Below, one piece after another: positions 19,492 to 28,827 of a stretch of 64,000 nucleotides of DNA. Under the pieces are notes generated by a model. The model was not told where the DNA came from. It ran no database searches and saw only the letters and a program-made list of their open reading frames with translations. The stretch's first letter is position 1; the number at the start of each line of letters is the position of its first letter. The stretch comes from Bacteroidales bacterium. GTDB taxonomy: Bacteria > Bacteroidota > Bacteroidia > Bacteroidales > Marinilabiliaceae. The position numbers and the translations under genes are program-made. Where the stretch lies: contig JAKSLH010000013.1 of assembly GCA_024401335.1 (NCBI GenBank), positions 1 to 64,000 of the forward strand. Reading direction: 5' to 3'.

Positions 19492-21510
19492 TTGCGATTG
19501 CTTAGAACCTTGATAGGTTATTTCAGTTGGGATATAGAGCATATACCTGTTTCCAAGTGTATTATCCCATTTATGGTAGGCATAGGCACTTCGATGTATG
19601 TTGCATATGAATTGTATGGGCTAGCGATGGCGTCGATGACGTTGTCGCTGGCTCTTTTTTTTATAGGGATGAATATGTTCAACAAATGGATAAACCATTT
19701 GTCGGATTATGTTCTCGTTGTATCCTTCTTCTTATTCGGCTTGTCGTATGCTCAGATGAGGCGTCATTCAGACGTGTTGACAGATTATGGAGATAGGGTC
19801 CATATGGAAGGCTATGTCTATGATGTATATCGTGAGGCAGATGACCAGGTGCGTCTTATTGTAGTGGCTGATACGTTGACCACGGAACATCACAGGTATT
19901 ATAATGCAAGAGGCTTTGCTTCATTTGAGGCAGATACCATGCATATTGTTCCGGGAGAGCGTATTGAGGTTTCTGGTTATCTGAAAAGTCCGAAAAGCTA
20001 TGTTTTCAGTGATTTCGACAATGCCTCTTTCATGTATGACAGGAATCTGCAATTTGACATGTCAGTTCTATCATGTATACGCACTGGAGGGTGTGAGAGG
20101 TCGTATTCGTCGTTTATGGGACGAGCAAGAGAATGTGTATATGATAGGCTGGTTATGTCTGGTGTAGATGCAGACAATGTCAGATTCCTCATGGCACTTA
20201 TCATTGGTGACAGAAGCCGTTTGCCCCAATCGAGCAAGACTGAGTTTTCCAATAGTGGACTCATACACATCATAGCAGTAAGTGGGTTACACGTATGTAT
20301 TATTTATTCCATTTTAGTTGCATTATTCTCGGTATTTGGCACGAAGAGAAAATGGTATGTTAGTGTTTTCATAATTGTCGTACTCTGTCTTTATTCGGCG
20401 GTGTGTGGACTGTCTCCGTCATCGATGCGTGCTGTCGTGATGATGTCGGTAATAGAGCTGTCAGCTATGGTGAAGCGTAAGAATGAACCATTAAGCACAT
20501 TGTGTGTAGCGGCGTTTGTCATTCTTGTTATAGATCCGTATAGCATTAGATCAGTGGGGTTCTGGCTCAGTTTTTCGGCGGTATGGGGAATAATGTCGTT
20601 TTATCCGTTTGTGTATGGTCTGAATCCATTTAAGAATAAATACGTCAGTCGTTATTTCTATTCTGCCATGTGCGTTGCAACAGTGGCACAGGTGACGACA
20701 ATGCCATTCTCTATGATTGTTTTCCATAAATTCCCATCGTATTTTCTGATTAACAATCTTATTGTAATCAACTTCGTTTATCCGATTATTGGTATCTCGT
20801 TGCTGGCAATTTTGTTGGCTCATTTTATGGGAATCGGTGTTGTCCTTAATTATATAGTAAATGCGCTGCGATATTATATGTCGTTTGCTTCGTCGATTCC
20901 GGGAAGCACGATAGAGAATATACCGTTTTCGATGTGTGATTTAGTGCTTTGTGTATTGTTCTTATATTCATTAAGCTGGTTGTGCCGTAAAGATCTTGTT
21001 GGTGTGAACTGGAAAAACATGTCTATGTTATGTGCATTGATAGGCTCTTTGTTCTTTGCGTCGTGCACGTATACCACAGTCATATCTTTAAAGAAAAGAG
21101 CTATTGTGGTTTATGAGACATATAATAATGTTGGCATATCTCACGTGACAGATAGAAAAGCAGAGCATTTCCTTACAGATACTATACGGACCTCAGCGCG
21201 GAATGCGGCTTCTCGTTTTGACAAGAAAGTCTTTGCCAAGACATCGCATTTGAATTTACTGCACGAGGGGGTGAAAATATGCTTTCCGGACAAGGTGATA
21301 TGCGTTCCAACTGTCGATGATGATATTGATAGTATGGAGTGTAGTGTTATTATTGTGATTGGTGACGCTTTGCCCAATGCAACGAAATATGAACATGTCG
21401 TACTTACATCTAGGACCACCAGTAGGGAAGTGTGGCAGGAGTATTGTGATGTCAATGGGATACAGTATGACGATACTTCGAACGGTCCTGTATGGATTCC
21501 TTTGCAATAA
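19492..21510 (+). CDS. comEC: ComEC/Rec2-family DNA-uptake channel protein
   Basis: A 672-residue polytopic membrane protein. After two or three N-terminal membrane helices comes a soluble DUF4131-like domain (about residues 85-200), then the competence domain with HIIAVSGLHVCI and a series of about eight helices (to residue 520). The C-terminal 150 residues replace the metallo-beta-lactamase domain of Gram-positive ComEC and lack its HxHxDH motif, as I recall for many Bacteroidetes homologues. The start appears to be TTG at 19492, 23 bases after the HD gene. The protein would carry single-stranded DNA across the inner membrane. Confidence 0.88.
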   Translation: MRLLRTLIGYFSWDIEHIPVSKCIIPFMVGIGTSMYVAYELYGLAMASMTLSLALFFIGMNMFNKWINHLSDYVLVVSFFLFGLSYAQMRRHSDVLTDYGDRVHMEGYVYDVYREADDQVRLIVVADTLTTEHHRYYNARGFASFEADTMHIVPGERIEVSGYLKSPKSYVFSDFDNASFMYDRNLQFDMSVLSCIRTGGCERSYSSFMGRARECVYDRLVMSGVDADNVRFLMALIIGDRSRLPQSSKTEFSNSGLIHIIAVSGLHVCIIYSILVALFSVFGTKRKWYVSVFIIVVLCLYSAVCGLSPSSMRAVVMMSVIELSAMVKRKNEPLSTLCVAAFVILVIDPYSIRSVGFWLSFSAVWGIMSFYPFVYGLNPFKNKYVSRYFYSAMCVATVAQVTTMPFSMIVFHKFPSYFLINNLIVINFVYPIIGISLLAILLAHFMGIGVVLNYIVNALRYYMSFASSIPGSTIENIPFSMCDLVLCVLFLYSLSWLCRKDLVGVNWKNMSMLCALIGSLFFASCTYTTVISLKKRAIVVYETYNNVGISHVTDRKAEHFLTDTIRTSARNAASRFDKKVFAKTSHLNLLHEGVKICFPDKVICVPTVDDDIDSMECSVIIVIGDALPNATKYEHVVLTSRTTSREVWQEYCDVNGIQYDDTSNGPVWIPLQ

Positions 21511-21629
21511 AAAAGGAGAGTATGAGCATCTTTTTGTCAAATCATGATATATTTTATCCATTTTGTATTCTTTGGACTCTTGCTTATCTAGCTTAACTTT
21601 ATTTATGTCTGCGTAGGATATATTATACG

Positions 21630-21637
21630 TAACTTTG
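21630..21637 (+). promoter_or_regulatory. pflB -7 box TAACTTTG
   Basis: TAACTTTG, 32 bases before the pflB ATG, fits the Bacteroidetes -7 element. No correctly spaced TTTG is found upstream. Confidence 0.6.
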
Positions 21638-21669
21638 TTGACAGGAAAAAACAATTACTCGACAGACAT

Positions 21670-23907
21670 ATGAAACTATCTAATTGCATCGATCACTTCG
21701 ATGGCTACATGTGGAAGCGCGAAATCAATGTCCGCGACTTTATCCAGCACAATTACACTCCTTACACAGGCGACGAATCATTCCTTGTTGGTCCAACAGA
21801 GAAGACCAAGAAGATATGGAACCAGTTGCTTGAACTTTTCAAGGTAGAACGCGAAAAGGGTGTTGTAGATGCTGAGACTAGAATTTCCCAAACTCTTACA
21901 TCATATGGCGCAGGCTATATAGACAAAGAGAATGAGGTCATTGTAGGTCTTCAGACAGATGCCCCTTTGAAGCGAGCTATATTCCCACGAGGTGGTATTC
22001 GCATGGTAGAGAGCGCTCTTGAGGCGTTTGGCTACAAACTTGATCCAGCAACAAAGGAACTATATACAAAATATAGAAAGACCCACAATGAGGGTGTATT
22101 CTCTGCATATAACAAAGATATTCGTGCAGCGCGTCATTCACATATCATTACAGGTCTTCCAGACGCTTATGGTCGTGGTCGTATTATCGGTGACTATCGT
22201 CGTATTGCACTTTATGGTATAGCCAATCTTATAGAAGAGAAGAAGCGCTTTTTTGAGCGACTTGACATACAGGAGATGACAGAAGAAGTTATACGTCAGC
22301 GTGAAGAGATATCTGAGCAGATTAAGGCTCTTAAGGACTTTACAAAGATGTGTGCTGATTATGGTTTCGATGTGACTCGTCCAGCTCAGAATGCTCGTGA
22401 GGCTGTTCAGTTTGTTTATTTTGGATATCTTGGTGCTGTTAAAGATCAGGATGGTGCAGCAATGTCGCTTGGTCGCGTATCTACATTCCTTGATATCTTC
22501 ATTGAAAAGGATATTAAGGATGGTATTTTGACAGAGTCTGAGGCTCAGGAGCTTATTGATCAGCTTATTATAAAGCTTCGTATTGTACGTTTTCTTCGTA
22601 CACCTGAATATAATGACCTTTTCTCTGGTGATCCTATCTGGGTTACTGAGAGCCTTGGTGGTCAGGGTGTTGATGGACGTACACTTGTTACTAAGACATG
22701 TTTCCGCTTCCTTCATACGCTAACAAACCTTGGTCCTGCACCAGAGCCTAATCTTACTGTACTTTGGAGTAATAATCTTCCTGATGCATGGAAGAAGTAT
22801 TGTGCTAAGATGTCTATCGAGACCTCGGCTATACAGTATGAGAATGATGATCTTATGCGTGTAGAGTATGGCGATGACTATGGCATTGCTTGTTGTGTGA
22901 GCCCGATGAAGATTGGTAAGCAGATGCAGTTCTTTGGCGCACGAGCAAATCTTGCCAAGTGTCTTCTTTATGCGATCAACGGTGGTCGTGATGAGATTTC
23001 GGGCGAACAGGTGTCGCCTGTATATGCTCCAATAAGTGGCGATTACCTTGAGTACGAGGAGGTGATGGACAAGTTTGAGCAGATGATGCGTTGGTTGGCT
23101 AAGACTTATGTAAATGCGCTTAAGATTATCCACTACATGCACGACAAGTATGACTATGAAGCATTCGAGATGGCACTTCACGATGGCGATATCGAACGCA
23201 CACAGGCAACAGGCATAGCAGGTTTGTCAATCGTTACTGACTCACTTGCGGCAATCAAGTTTGGTAAAGTCAGAATCATTCGTGATGAGAGAGGTTTGGC
23301 TGTAGGATTTGAAAACGAAGTCCCATATGTACCGTATGGTAATAATGATGAGAATACAGATAAACTTGCTCTTATGGTTACTGAGAAGTTTATGGAGTTC
23401 TTGCGTCAGCATGTTACATACCGCAATTCGACTCCAACTCAGTCTATCTTAACCATTACATCAAACGTAGTATATGGTAAACGTACAGGAGCAACACCAG
23501 ACGGACGTCCAGCATATGTGCCATTTGCTCCAGGAGCAAATCCAATGAATGGCCGTGACACTAAGGGCGCTGTTGCTGCACTTTCTTCTGTTGCTAAGTT
23601 GCCATTCCAGCATGCGCATGATGGAATCTCATATACATTCGCTATATCTCCTTCAACATTAGGCAAGGATAAGGAGACAAAGGTGTCTAACCTTATTAAT
23701 CTTATGGATGGTTACTTCACACCTGATGGTGGTCATCATTTGAATGTGAATGTTTTTGACCGTGAATTGCTTGTAGATGCAATGGAACATCCAGAAAAGT
23801 ATCCACAGCTCACAATACGTGTATCTGGCTATGCAGTGAACTTCGTGAAACTTACCCGTGAACAGCAGCTTGATGTGCTTTCTCGTACAATCAATCATTC
23901 ACTTTAA
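21670..23907 (+). CDS. pflB: Formate C-acetyltransferase (pyruvate formate-lyase)
   Basis: A 745-residue glycyl-radical enzyme that converts pyruvate and CoA to acetyl-CoA and formate under anaerobic conditions. The active-site pair Cys408-Cys409 lies in [10 protein letters not shown] and the radical-bearing glycine, Gly720, in [10 protein letters not shown] near the C-terminus. Length matches the E. coli enzyme (about 760). The activating enzyme gene is the next gene. Codon use shifts along the gene towards T-ending codons typical of well-expressed genes in this genome. Confidence 0.97.
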   Translation: MKLSNCIDHFDGYMWKREINVRDFIQHNYTPYTGDESFLVGPTEKTKKIWNQLLELFKVEREKGVVDAETRISQTLTSYGAGYIDKENEVIVGLQTDAPLKRAIFPRGGIRMVESALEAFGYKLDPATKELYTKYRKTHNEGVFSAYNKDIRAARHSHIITGLPDAYGRGRIIGDYRRIALYGIANLIEEKKRFFERLDIQEMTEEVIRQREEISEQIKALKDFTKMCADYGFDVTRPAQNAREAVQFVYFGYLGAVKDQDGAAMSLGRVSTFLDIFIEKDIKDGILTESEAQELIDQLIIKLRIVRFLRTPEYNDLFSGDPIWVTESLGGQGVDGRTLVTKTCFRFLHTLTNLGPAPEPNLTVLWSNNLPDAWKKYCAKMSIETSAIQYENDDLMRVEYGDDYGIACCVSPMKIGKQMQFFGARANLAKCLLYAINGGRDEISGEQVSPVYAPISGDYLEYEEVMDKFEQMMRWLAKTYVNALKIIHYMHDKYDYEAFEMALHDGDIERTQATGIAGLSIVTDSLAAIKFGKVRIIRDERGLAVGFENEVPYVPYGNNDENTDKLALMVTEKFMEFLRQHVTYRNSTPTQSILTITSNVVYGKRTGATPDGRPAYVPFAPGANPMNGRDTKGAVAALSSVAKLPFQHAHDGISYTFAISPSTLGKDKETKVSNLINLMDGYFTPDGGHHLNVNVFDRELLVDAMEHPEKYPQLTIRVSGYAVNFVKLTREQQLDVLSRTINHSL

Positions 23908-23948
23908 TAGTCTTAAGATGATATTATGAGTCATCATTAAACAAATAT

Positions 23949-23985
23949 AGGCATCGTTGGGATTGTTTCTGACGATGCCTTTTTT
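23949..23985 (+). terminator. Terminator between pflB and pflA
   Basis: AGGCATCGT (23949-23957) and ACGATGCCT (23972-23980) form a perfect nine-base-pair stem with a 14-base loop, followed by six T residues. It lies 32 bases upstream of the pflA ATG and excludes the in-frame TTG at 23957 as start. Confidence 0.85.
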
Positions 23986-24016
23986 AGCTTCATATCTTTT
24001 TTATTCATTGATTGTT

Positions 24017-24775
24017 ATGCTTGATGATACGACGAACCATAATGAATTGATTGGTCATATACATTCTCTTGAGAGTTTTGGAACTGTAGATGGTCCTGGA
24101 ATACGTTTTGTTGTATTTATGCAGGGGTGTCCTATGCGTTGTTTGTTTTGTCATAATCCAGATACTTGGGACCCTACAGCAAAGACACAATATGAGATGA
24201 CGCCAAGGCAACTTCTTGATGAAGCATTGCGTTATAAAAACTTCATCAAGACGGGTGGTGTCACGGCAACGGGTGGAGAACCGCTTGTTCAGGCAGATTT
24301 CGTAAAGGCATTCTTTGAACTATGTAAAAAAGAGGGCTTGCATACTGCTCTAGATACATCGGGTGTGATATTCAGCGAAAAAGCAAAAGAGGTTATAGCT
24401 TTTACAGATCTTGTTTTACTTGATGTCAAGACATTAGATGATGAGCTTCATAAACGTCTCACAGGTCATACGCGAGACAATAACAAAGCAATGCTCGACT
24501 ATCTACAAAGTATAGAGAAACCAGTTTGGATTCGTCATGTCGTTACTCCTGGAATTAATGATGACGACAACCATCTGGAAGCAGTTGCTGATTATTTGAG
24601 CAGATTTTCGGTTGTTAAACAGGTAGAAATCCTTTCATATCATACTATGGGTAAATATAAGTATGAATCATTGGGAATGAAATATGCTCTTGAAGGAGTT
24701 GATGATCTGCCTGTGAATGTTGCAGAACATGCACGTGAAATCTTGAGGTCTTATCTTGACTGTAAAGTACTATAG
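24017..24775 (+). CDS. pflA: Pyruvate formate-lyase activating enzyme
   Basis: A 252-residue radical-SAM enzyme. The cluster-binding CxxxCxxC motif is at Cys38, Cys42 and Cys45 (QGCPMRCLFCHNPDTW), and the preceding ESFGTVDGPGIRFVVF and later GGVTATGGEPLVQ motifs are typical of PflA. It installs the glycyl radical on PflB. The ATG at 24017 was chosen because the longer frame begins inside the terminator stem. It is the last + strand gene before gene direction switches. Confidence 0.95.
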   Translation: MLDDTTNHNELIGHIHSLESFGTVDGPGIRFVVFMQGCPMRCLFCHNPDTWDPTAKTQYEMTPRQLLDEALRYKNFIKTGGVTATGGEPLVQADFVKAFFELCKKEGLHTALDTSGVIFSEKAKEVIAFTDLVLLDVKTLDDELHKRLTGHTRDNNKAMLDYLQSIEKPVWIRHVVTPGINDDDNHLEAVADYLSRFSVVKQVEILSYHTMGKYKYESLGMKYALEGVDDLPVNVAEHAREILRSYLDCKVL

Positions 24776-24798
24776 ATAGTAACGGGTAAGATTTTGCA

Positions 24799-25692
24799 CT
24801 AGAATATGAACAGGTCTTGTAGCTTCATGGCTATTTTTGCTCCAAACTCCTTGTAGAAGCGCTTTGTCCCGCATCCGTCAACCAATCTTATTCCGTAGGA
24901 AGAACTTGCTACCATGCATTCCCTTGCTTTGTTGAGCATCTCGATACTTATTCCCGGAACATATTTCAAGGTGTATCCAAGTTCGCCAGCGGCCTTTTCG
25001 AGTGGTTCTTCAATGGCATCTTTCTTTGCTCCATCGGTATATCTCACCCCAATAAGGTCAAATTCTTTTAAGATGTAAATGTTGCCTTTTGTGGTTGTAA
25101 TTATGCGGCCATTGTGGTCAGTGATGCATGCCTCGTTGCAATTATCCTTTATAGCGGCGTTACGTGCGATGGTGAATATTGGATTGGGCATGTCTATCCA
25201 TGATATTGGCGATGGATATATAGCTGCGTCATGGTATATAGACAGAAACAGTTTTTCATCTATGAGACCGTATGGGTTGTCTTTTAGCCTCTCTTGAACT
25301 ATGGCATATTGAATAGCATTTGTGTCGATTTGTTGCCAAATATAGACCTTGAATAGTGAGAAAGGAGGGTAGTGGTTCTTTTGGCAAAGAACTTGTATTT
25401 TTCTTTCTAGCTCTTTTGAAGTGAGAAAATCCTCTTGATTCAATCCTAATGCTTTGAGCGCTTCGGATATGTTTATGTAATGTTCTCGCCACAAGTAAGG
25501 CTGATTGCCTTGGCATATTATCGTTTCGCTAAAGCAAATGCCACTTGTAATATGAGATGACATGACTGTAGCCATTGGTGTCTCAATATCTGTAAGTACA
25601 TTATTCAGATACATCTTTGGACACCAAGAATGCAACTCGCCTCCAGTTTTGAGAGTGTTGTATTCGGGTTGTATACAGTCTAAAAGATCCAT
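24799..25692 (-). CDS. Class-IV aminotransferase-like protein without PLP lysine
   Basis: A 297-residue protein whose C-terminal half follows the class-IV aminotransferase pattern: ARNAAIKDNCNEACITDHNGRI, then a GNIYIL strand in place of the NIF strand, and CMVASSSYGIRLVDG in place of the late FLTGT segment. When I align it by eye with PabC, IlvE and D-amino-acid transaminase, the position of the PLP-binding lysine (21-22 residues before the EA of NEACITD) holds Ile or Trp in SWIDMPNPIF, and the Glu before the NIF strand is Thr. It may therefore be a non-catalytic relative or have another function. The ATG at 25692 is preferred over a TTG nine bases upstream. A terminator separates it from fabD. 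Confidence 0.65.
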   Translation of the reverse strand: MDLLDCIQPEYNTLKTGGELHSWCPKMYLNNVLTDIETPMATVMSSHITSGICFSETIICQGNQPYLWREHYINISEALKALGLNQEDFLTSKELERKIQVLCQKNHYPPFSLFKVYIWQQIDTNAIQYAIVQERLKDNPYGLIDEKLFLSIYHDAAIYPSPISWIDMPNPIFTIARNAAIKDNCNEACITDHNGRIITTTKGNIYILKEFDLIGVRYTDGAKKDAIEEPLEKAAGELGYTLKYVPGISIEMLNKARECMVASSSYGIRLVDGCGTKRFYKEFGAKIAMKLQDLFIF

Positions 25693-25707
25693 TAATAACA
25701 AATTGCT

Positions 25708-25741
25708 AAAAAAAGAGACGCCACTCTTGTTGTGACGCCTC
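25708..25741 (-). terminator. fabD terminator
   Basis: On the - strand GAGGCGTCA pairs with TGGCGTCTC (plus positions 25733-25741 and 25715-25723, two G-U pairs) and is followed by seven T residues. It begins 23 bases after the fabD stop. Confidence 0.85.
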
Positions 25742-25764
25742 TTGGTATTGTTTTGATCTTTGTT

Positions 25765-26655
25765 TTAGATTTGCTCGAACTTGTTTACACCTTCAGTGGC
25801 AACAGTTCTGTTAGTCTTCTTTACAAGACCCTGAAGTACAGCGCCAGGGCCAACTTCTGTAAACGCATCAACACCAGCTGCAATCATGTTGTTCACAATC
25901 TGCGTCCATTTAACAGGGGCAGTAAGCTGAGCAACAAGGTTCTTTTTGATCTCTTCTGGGTCTGTGACAGGTTGTGCAGTTACATTCTGGTAAACTGGGC
26001 AGATTGGTGTGCTGAATTTTGTGTTTTCTATTGCCTTAGCAAGTTCTGCACGAGCTGGCTCCATGAAAGGAGAGTGGAATGCACCGCTTACTGCAAGTTT
26101 CAACGCTCTCTTAGCTCCTTTTGCTGTAAGGGCTTCGCAAGCCTTGTCTATACCTTCTATTGAGCCTGATATAACAAGCTGACCAGGGCAGTTGTAGTTA
26201 GCAGGAACTACTCCTTCTATACTGTTGCAAACTTCTTCTACTACAGCATCGTCAAGACCTATGATTGCCGCCATTGTAGATGGAGCCATCTCACAAGCCT
26301 TCTGCATCGCCTGTGCACGCTGTGAAACGAGCTTTAAACCATCTTCAAATGTCATGGCACCAGCAGCTACAAGAGCAGAGAATTCACCAAGTGAATGACC
26401 TGCTACCATGTCAGGTGTGAACTTGTCACCAAGAACCTTGGCAAGAATTACCGAATGTAGGAATATTGCAGGCTGAGTAACCTTTGTTTGCTTCAAGTCT
26501 TCGTCTGTGCCGGCAAACATAAGATCTGTGATGTTGAATCCTAAGATCTCATTTGCCTTGTCAAACATTGCTTTTGCCTCTGCTGAGTTGTCGTAAAGGT
26601 CCTTGCCCATTCCAACAAACTGTGCGCCCTGACCAGGGAATACGAATGCTTTCAT
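25765..26655 (-). CDS. fabD: Malonyl-CoA:ACP transacylase
   Basis: A 296-residue enzyme that loads malonyl groups onto acyl carrier protein for fatty-acid synthesis. The FPGQGAQ oxyanion motif is at residues 6-12, the nucleophile Ser88 in GHSLGE, the catalytic His in VSGAFHSPFM and the late Gln/Gly-rich EVGPGAVLQGLVKK end. The ATG at 26655 gives the canonical MKAFVFPGQG start; a longer frame from 26694 overlaps the -7 box. The promoter and terminator on both sides make it a single-gene unit; other fab genes are elsewhere. Confidence 0.97.
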   Translation of the reverse strand: MKAFVFPGQGAQFVGMGKDLYDNSAEAKAMFDKANEILGFNITDLMFAGTDEDLKQTKVTQPAIFLHSVILAKVLGDKFTPDMVAGHSLGEFSALVAAGAMTFEDGLKLVSQRAQAMQKACEMAPSTMAAIIGLDDAVVEEVCNSIEGVVPANYNCPGQLVISGSIEGIDKACEALTAKGAKRALKLAVSGAFHSPFMEPARAELAKAIENTKFSTPICPVYQNVTAQPVTDPEEIKKNLVAQLTAPVKWTQIVNNMIAAGVDAFTEVGPGAVLQGLVKKTNRTVATEGVNKFEQI

Positions 26656-26691
26656 TATTATTGTAGTTTCGTTATCGTTCTGTTTACTTCG

Positions 26692-26699
26692 CAAATTTA
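26692..26699 (-). promoter_or_regulatory. fabD -7 box TAAATTTG
   Basis: Read on the - strand, TAAATTTG followed by C fits TAnnTTTGY and lies 36 bases upstream of the fabD ATG. Confidence 0.6.
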
Positions 26700-26739
26700 A
26701 TCATATTTTTCAAGGAGTATTCTATAAAAATCTTAATTT

Positions 26740-27558
26740 TCAGTGCGATGAATTTATCCTGTGTATCAGGTTTAATTCACTTACTGTCGCTGAACTTCTC
26801 TCGAATACGAATATGCGTTTGAAGAGTGTCCTGTATCTGTGTTTTAAGGCGTGCTGTACGGCTACAGGATCATAGTGGCTTGACATTAGAAAACTATTCT
26901 GTATGATGAGTAGCCAATGCTGGTCACATGTCTTGTCGTATCCCCTCAGTTTGATGTCTTTGTCTTTTATTCTTTGAACTATGCTGTCTACGGTTAGTGG
27001 CTTTACTCTAGTTGATATGCTGGCATACCACAATGCTTCCATTCTTCCTGTTACATTGGATATATGGATTGATTCAATCATTGACGGAAGATTTATGTCT
27101 CCGTATTTAGAATTTCTGTCAACTATATAGTGTTTGCCTGTCGCTTCTGGTAGATTGTCCTCTATGATTCTCACTATCGCTTCAGTAAGTCCATTGCTTA
27201 TAAGTTGTGCATTTTCGCACGATGGCTGCTGGACAATTTCTGGTGCGATGCTGTCTGCAAAATGTGCATCGACAACCAGAGTGAGTTTGCTTTTTGATTC
27301 AAATATTTCTTGCGCTTTTAGCATGATCTGGCTTAGGAAATCTTCATGGGCTCTCATGTTGAACTCCGTGTCTTTCCTTTCATATTTCAGTTCTGTCAGT
27401 TCTATGCCAATGCGTTTTCCTTGACGTGTAGTGACAATAAAGTCAGGCCTTTCCGATTTCTCTACGTCGCCAATCGGAAACTGACTGAACGACTCCATGA
27501 ACAGATTCATGATAGTCCATTCTTTCCTGTCTTTCTTGCTCTGGTTCTTATTGTCCAT
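26740..27558 (-). CDS. PD-(D/E)XK-like protein of unknown function
   Basis: A 272-residue soluble protein. Near the N-terminus it shows a nuclease-like core: an early Glu helix, ERPDFIVTTRQGKRIGIELTEL with Asp, then Glu and a following acidic residue (a GIELTE version of the D-x(n)-ExK motif in which the lysine is replaced by Thr). The rest has alternating strands and helices, with a WLLIIQ strand late in the chain. I do not recognise the family. The gene stands 20 bases upstream of the trmH-like gene on the same strand, so the two form an operon. A nuclease role is possible but the missing lysine makes it uncertain. Confidence 0.6.
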   Translation of the reverse strand: MDNKNQSKKDRKEWTIMNLFMESFSQFPIGDVEKSERPDFIVTTRQGKRIGIELTELKYERKDTEFNMRAHEDFLSQIMLKAQEIFESKSKLTLVVDAHFADSIAPEIVQQPSCENAQLISNGLTEAIVRIIEDNLPEATGKHYIVDRNSKYGDINLPSMIESIHISNVTGRMEALWYASISTRVKPLTVDSIVQRIKDKDIKLRGYDKTCDQHWLLIIQNSFLMSSHYDPVAVQHALKHRYRTLFKRIFVFERSSATVSELNLIHRINSSH

Positions 27559-27578
27559 GTTTTGTCTTTTTATGATTA

Positions 27579-28307
27579 TCAGTTTCCTTCCATTATCCTT
27601 TGCATTACCTGGTCAGCGTTTCTTATGCTGTTCTTAAGCCATTCTATCATCAGCTCATCTCTTTCGCTTTCGTTGATGCTCATATCTATTCCTCTCTTAT
27701 CCATTTCGTGTCTCAGATATGAGGTTATGATAGCCGCACATGCAGACAGGTTGAGGCTTTCTGTAAAGCCTACCATAGGAATAGTTATGAAGTCATCTGA
27801 GTTGTCTACTACATATTGTGATATACCCATTCTCTCACTTCCTATGACTATTGCTATGTGCTTGTCGCTGATTTCAAAATTGTATAGACTGTCGCTCCTC
27901 TCAGGCATTGCATATTTTGCTCCAAAACCTGGAGTGGGAGGAAGTATTGTCGCATCATCATGAGGTGTTGTTGCAACGATCTTATATCCATTAGCTTTTA
28001 GTCGTTCTATGCATTCTTGGATATTTTCGTCTTTGCTGTTGTAGCGATATATAGTCAGCCATTTTTCTGCACCTCTGTCTATTGTTGGATGATTGCTGTG
28101 TTTGTTGCTGTTCTCTATGATGTGTAGGTCTTGTATGCCTAAACATTCGCAAGTTCTGATTACTGCACTGATATTCTGCTCATGGTGTACATTCTCAAGT
28201 ACAATGGTTATATGACGTGTTCTGAGAAGAAGCTTTTTCTCAAGTAGAGAATATCGTTCTTCTGTTACAAAGCCCTTGAGTGTGTCTATCAGTTGTTGGT
28301 TGGTCAT
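27579..28307 (-). CDS. SpoU/TrmH-family RNA 2'-O-methyltransferase
   Basis: A 242-residue SPOUT methyltransferase with all three knot motifs: ENVHHEQNISAVIRTCE, VIGSERMGIS and MVGFTESLNLSACAAII. These methylate the 2'-OH of a guanosine in tRNA or rRNA using SAM. The length and lack of an N-terminal substrate-binding domain fit the TrmH (tRNA Gm18) type better than RlmB, but the target cannot be settled from sequence. The gene precedes the PD-(D/E)XK-like gene in transcription order (reading the - strand). Confidence 0.9.
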   Translation of the reverse strand: MTNQQLIDTLKGFVTEERYSLLEKKLLLRTRHITIVLENVHHEQNISAVIRTCECLGIQDLHIIENSNKHSNHPTIDRGAEKWLTIYRYNSKDENIQECIERLKANGYKIVATTPHDDATILPPTPGFGAKYAMPERSDSLYNFEISDKHIAIVIGSERMGISQYVVDNSDDFITIPMVGFTESLNLSACAAIITSYLRHEMDKRGIDMSINESERDELMIEWLKNSIRNADQVMQRIMEGN

Positions 28308-28391
28308 ATATATTTAAAGTCCTTGTGTCTTGTTTTGCTCTAATTTATACAATATTTCTAAATGTGCATGCATATGAAGGCGTTTTACAAC

Positions 28392-28425
28392 AAAAAAGGC
28401 TGTCCTCTCAATGAGAACAGCCTTT
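28392..28425 (-). terminator. Terminator of the HU gene
   Basis: AAAGGCTGT (28395-28403) pairs with ACAGCCTTT (28417-28425), with an inner TCTC/GAGA extension. On the - strand it is followed by a T run (plus A residues 28392-28397) 20 bases after the HU stop. Confidence 0.88.
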
Positions 28426-28445
28426 AAGCTTTTAGAAACAGTTGA

Positions 28446-28715
28446 TTACTGTACCTTTGACTCGAGGTCAGCACCAGCCTTGAACTTGATAAGCTTCTTA
28501 GCTGCGATCTTGATCTCTGCACCAGTCTGTGGGTTGCGACCAGTACGTGCTGCACGCTCAGATACGCTGAATGTACCGAAACCTACAAGCTGAATCTTGT
28601 CATTCTTGAGAGTTTCTGCTGTTACGTCGATGAAAGCATCTACTGCCTTCTTTGCGTCAACCTTTGAAAGGCCTGACTTTGCTGCGATAGCGTCGACAAG
28701 TTGAGTCTTATTCAT
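28446..28715 (-). CDS. HU-family DNA-binding protein
   Basis: An 89-residue nucleoid protein of standard HU length. It has the dimer helices at the N-terminus ([23 protein letters not shown]), the GFGTFSV turn and the DNA-binding arm [17 protein letters not shown]. It bends and compacts DNA as a dimer. Its codon choice is strongly biased, as in gapA, and the gene has its own -7 box and terminator. Confidence 0.97.
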   Translation of the reverse strand: MNKTQLVDAIAAKSGLSKVDAKKAVDAFIDVTAETLKNDKIQLVGFGTFSVSERAARTGRNPQTGAEIKIAAKKLIKFKAGADLESKVQ

Positions 28716-28754
28716 TTATTTTATCTTTTAAATGGTTAACATTCTTTTACGGAT

Positions 28755-28763
28755 GCAAAAATA
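28755..28763 (-). promoter_or_regulatory. HU -7 box TATTTTTGC
   Basis: On the - strand TATTTTTGC fits TAnnTTTGY, 39 bases upstream of the HU ATG. Confidence 0.6.
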
Positions 28764-28827
28764 CGTCTTTTACTTTATTATGCAAGAGTTTGCCCTTTTT
28801 TTTATCAATATTGCATTGATATTTGCA

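Noticed and set aside
19492..21510. ComEC truncated by loss of the metallo-beta-lactamase domain
   Set aside because: The length and C-terminal plan agree with what I recall of Bacteroidetes ComEC proteins in general, so this is not a local deletion.
21610..21640. Palindrome-like GCGTAGGATATATTATACGTAAC as a dif (XerCD) site
   Set aside because: Some resemblance to the E. coli dif core (TATATTAT), but the arms match poorly and the segment overlaps the pflB promoter. Not enough to call without a genome-wide skew plot.
28800..28826. Terminator after pheT
   Set aside because: TATCAAT/ATTGATA can form a stem, but on the - strand it is followed by A residues, not T, so it is not a standard terminator for pheT.
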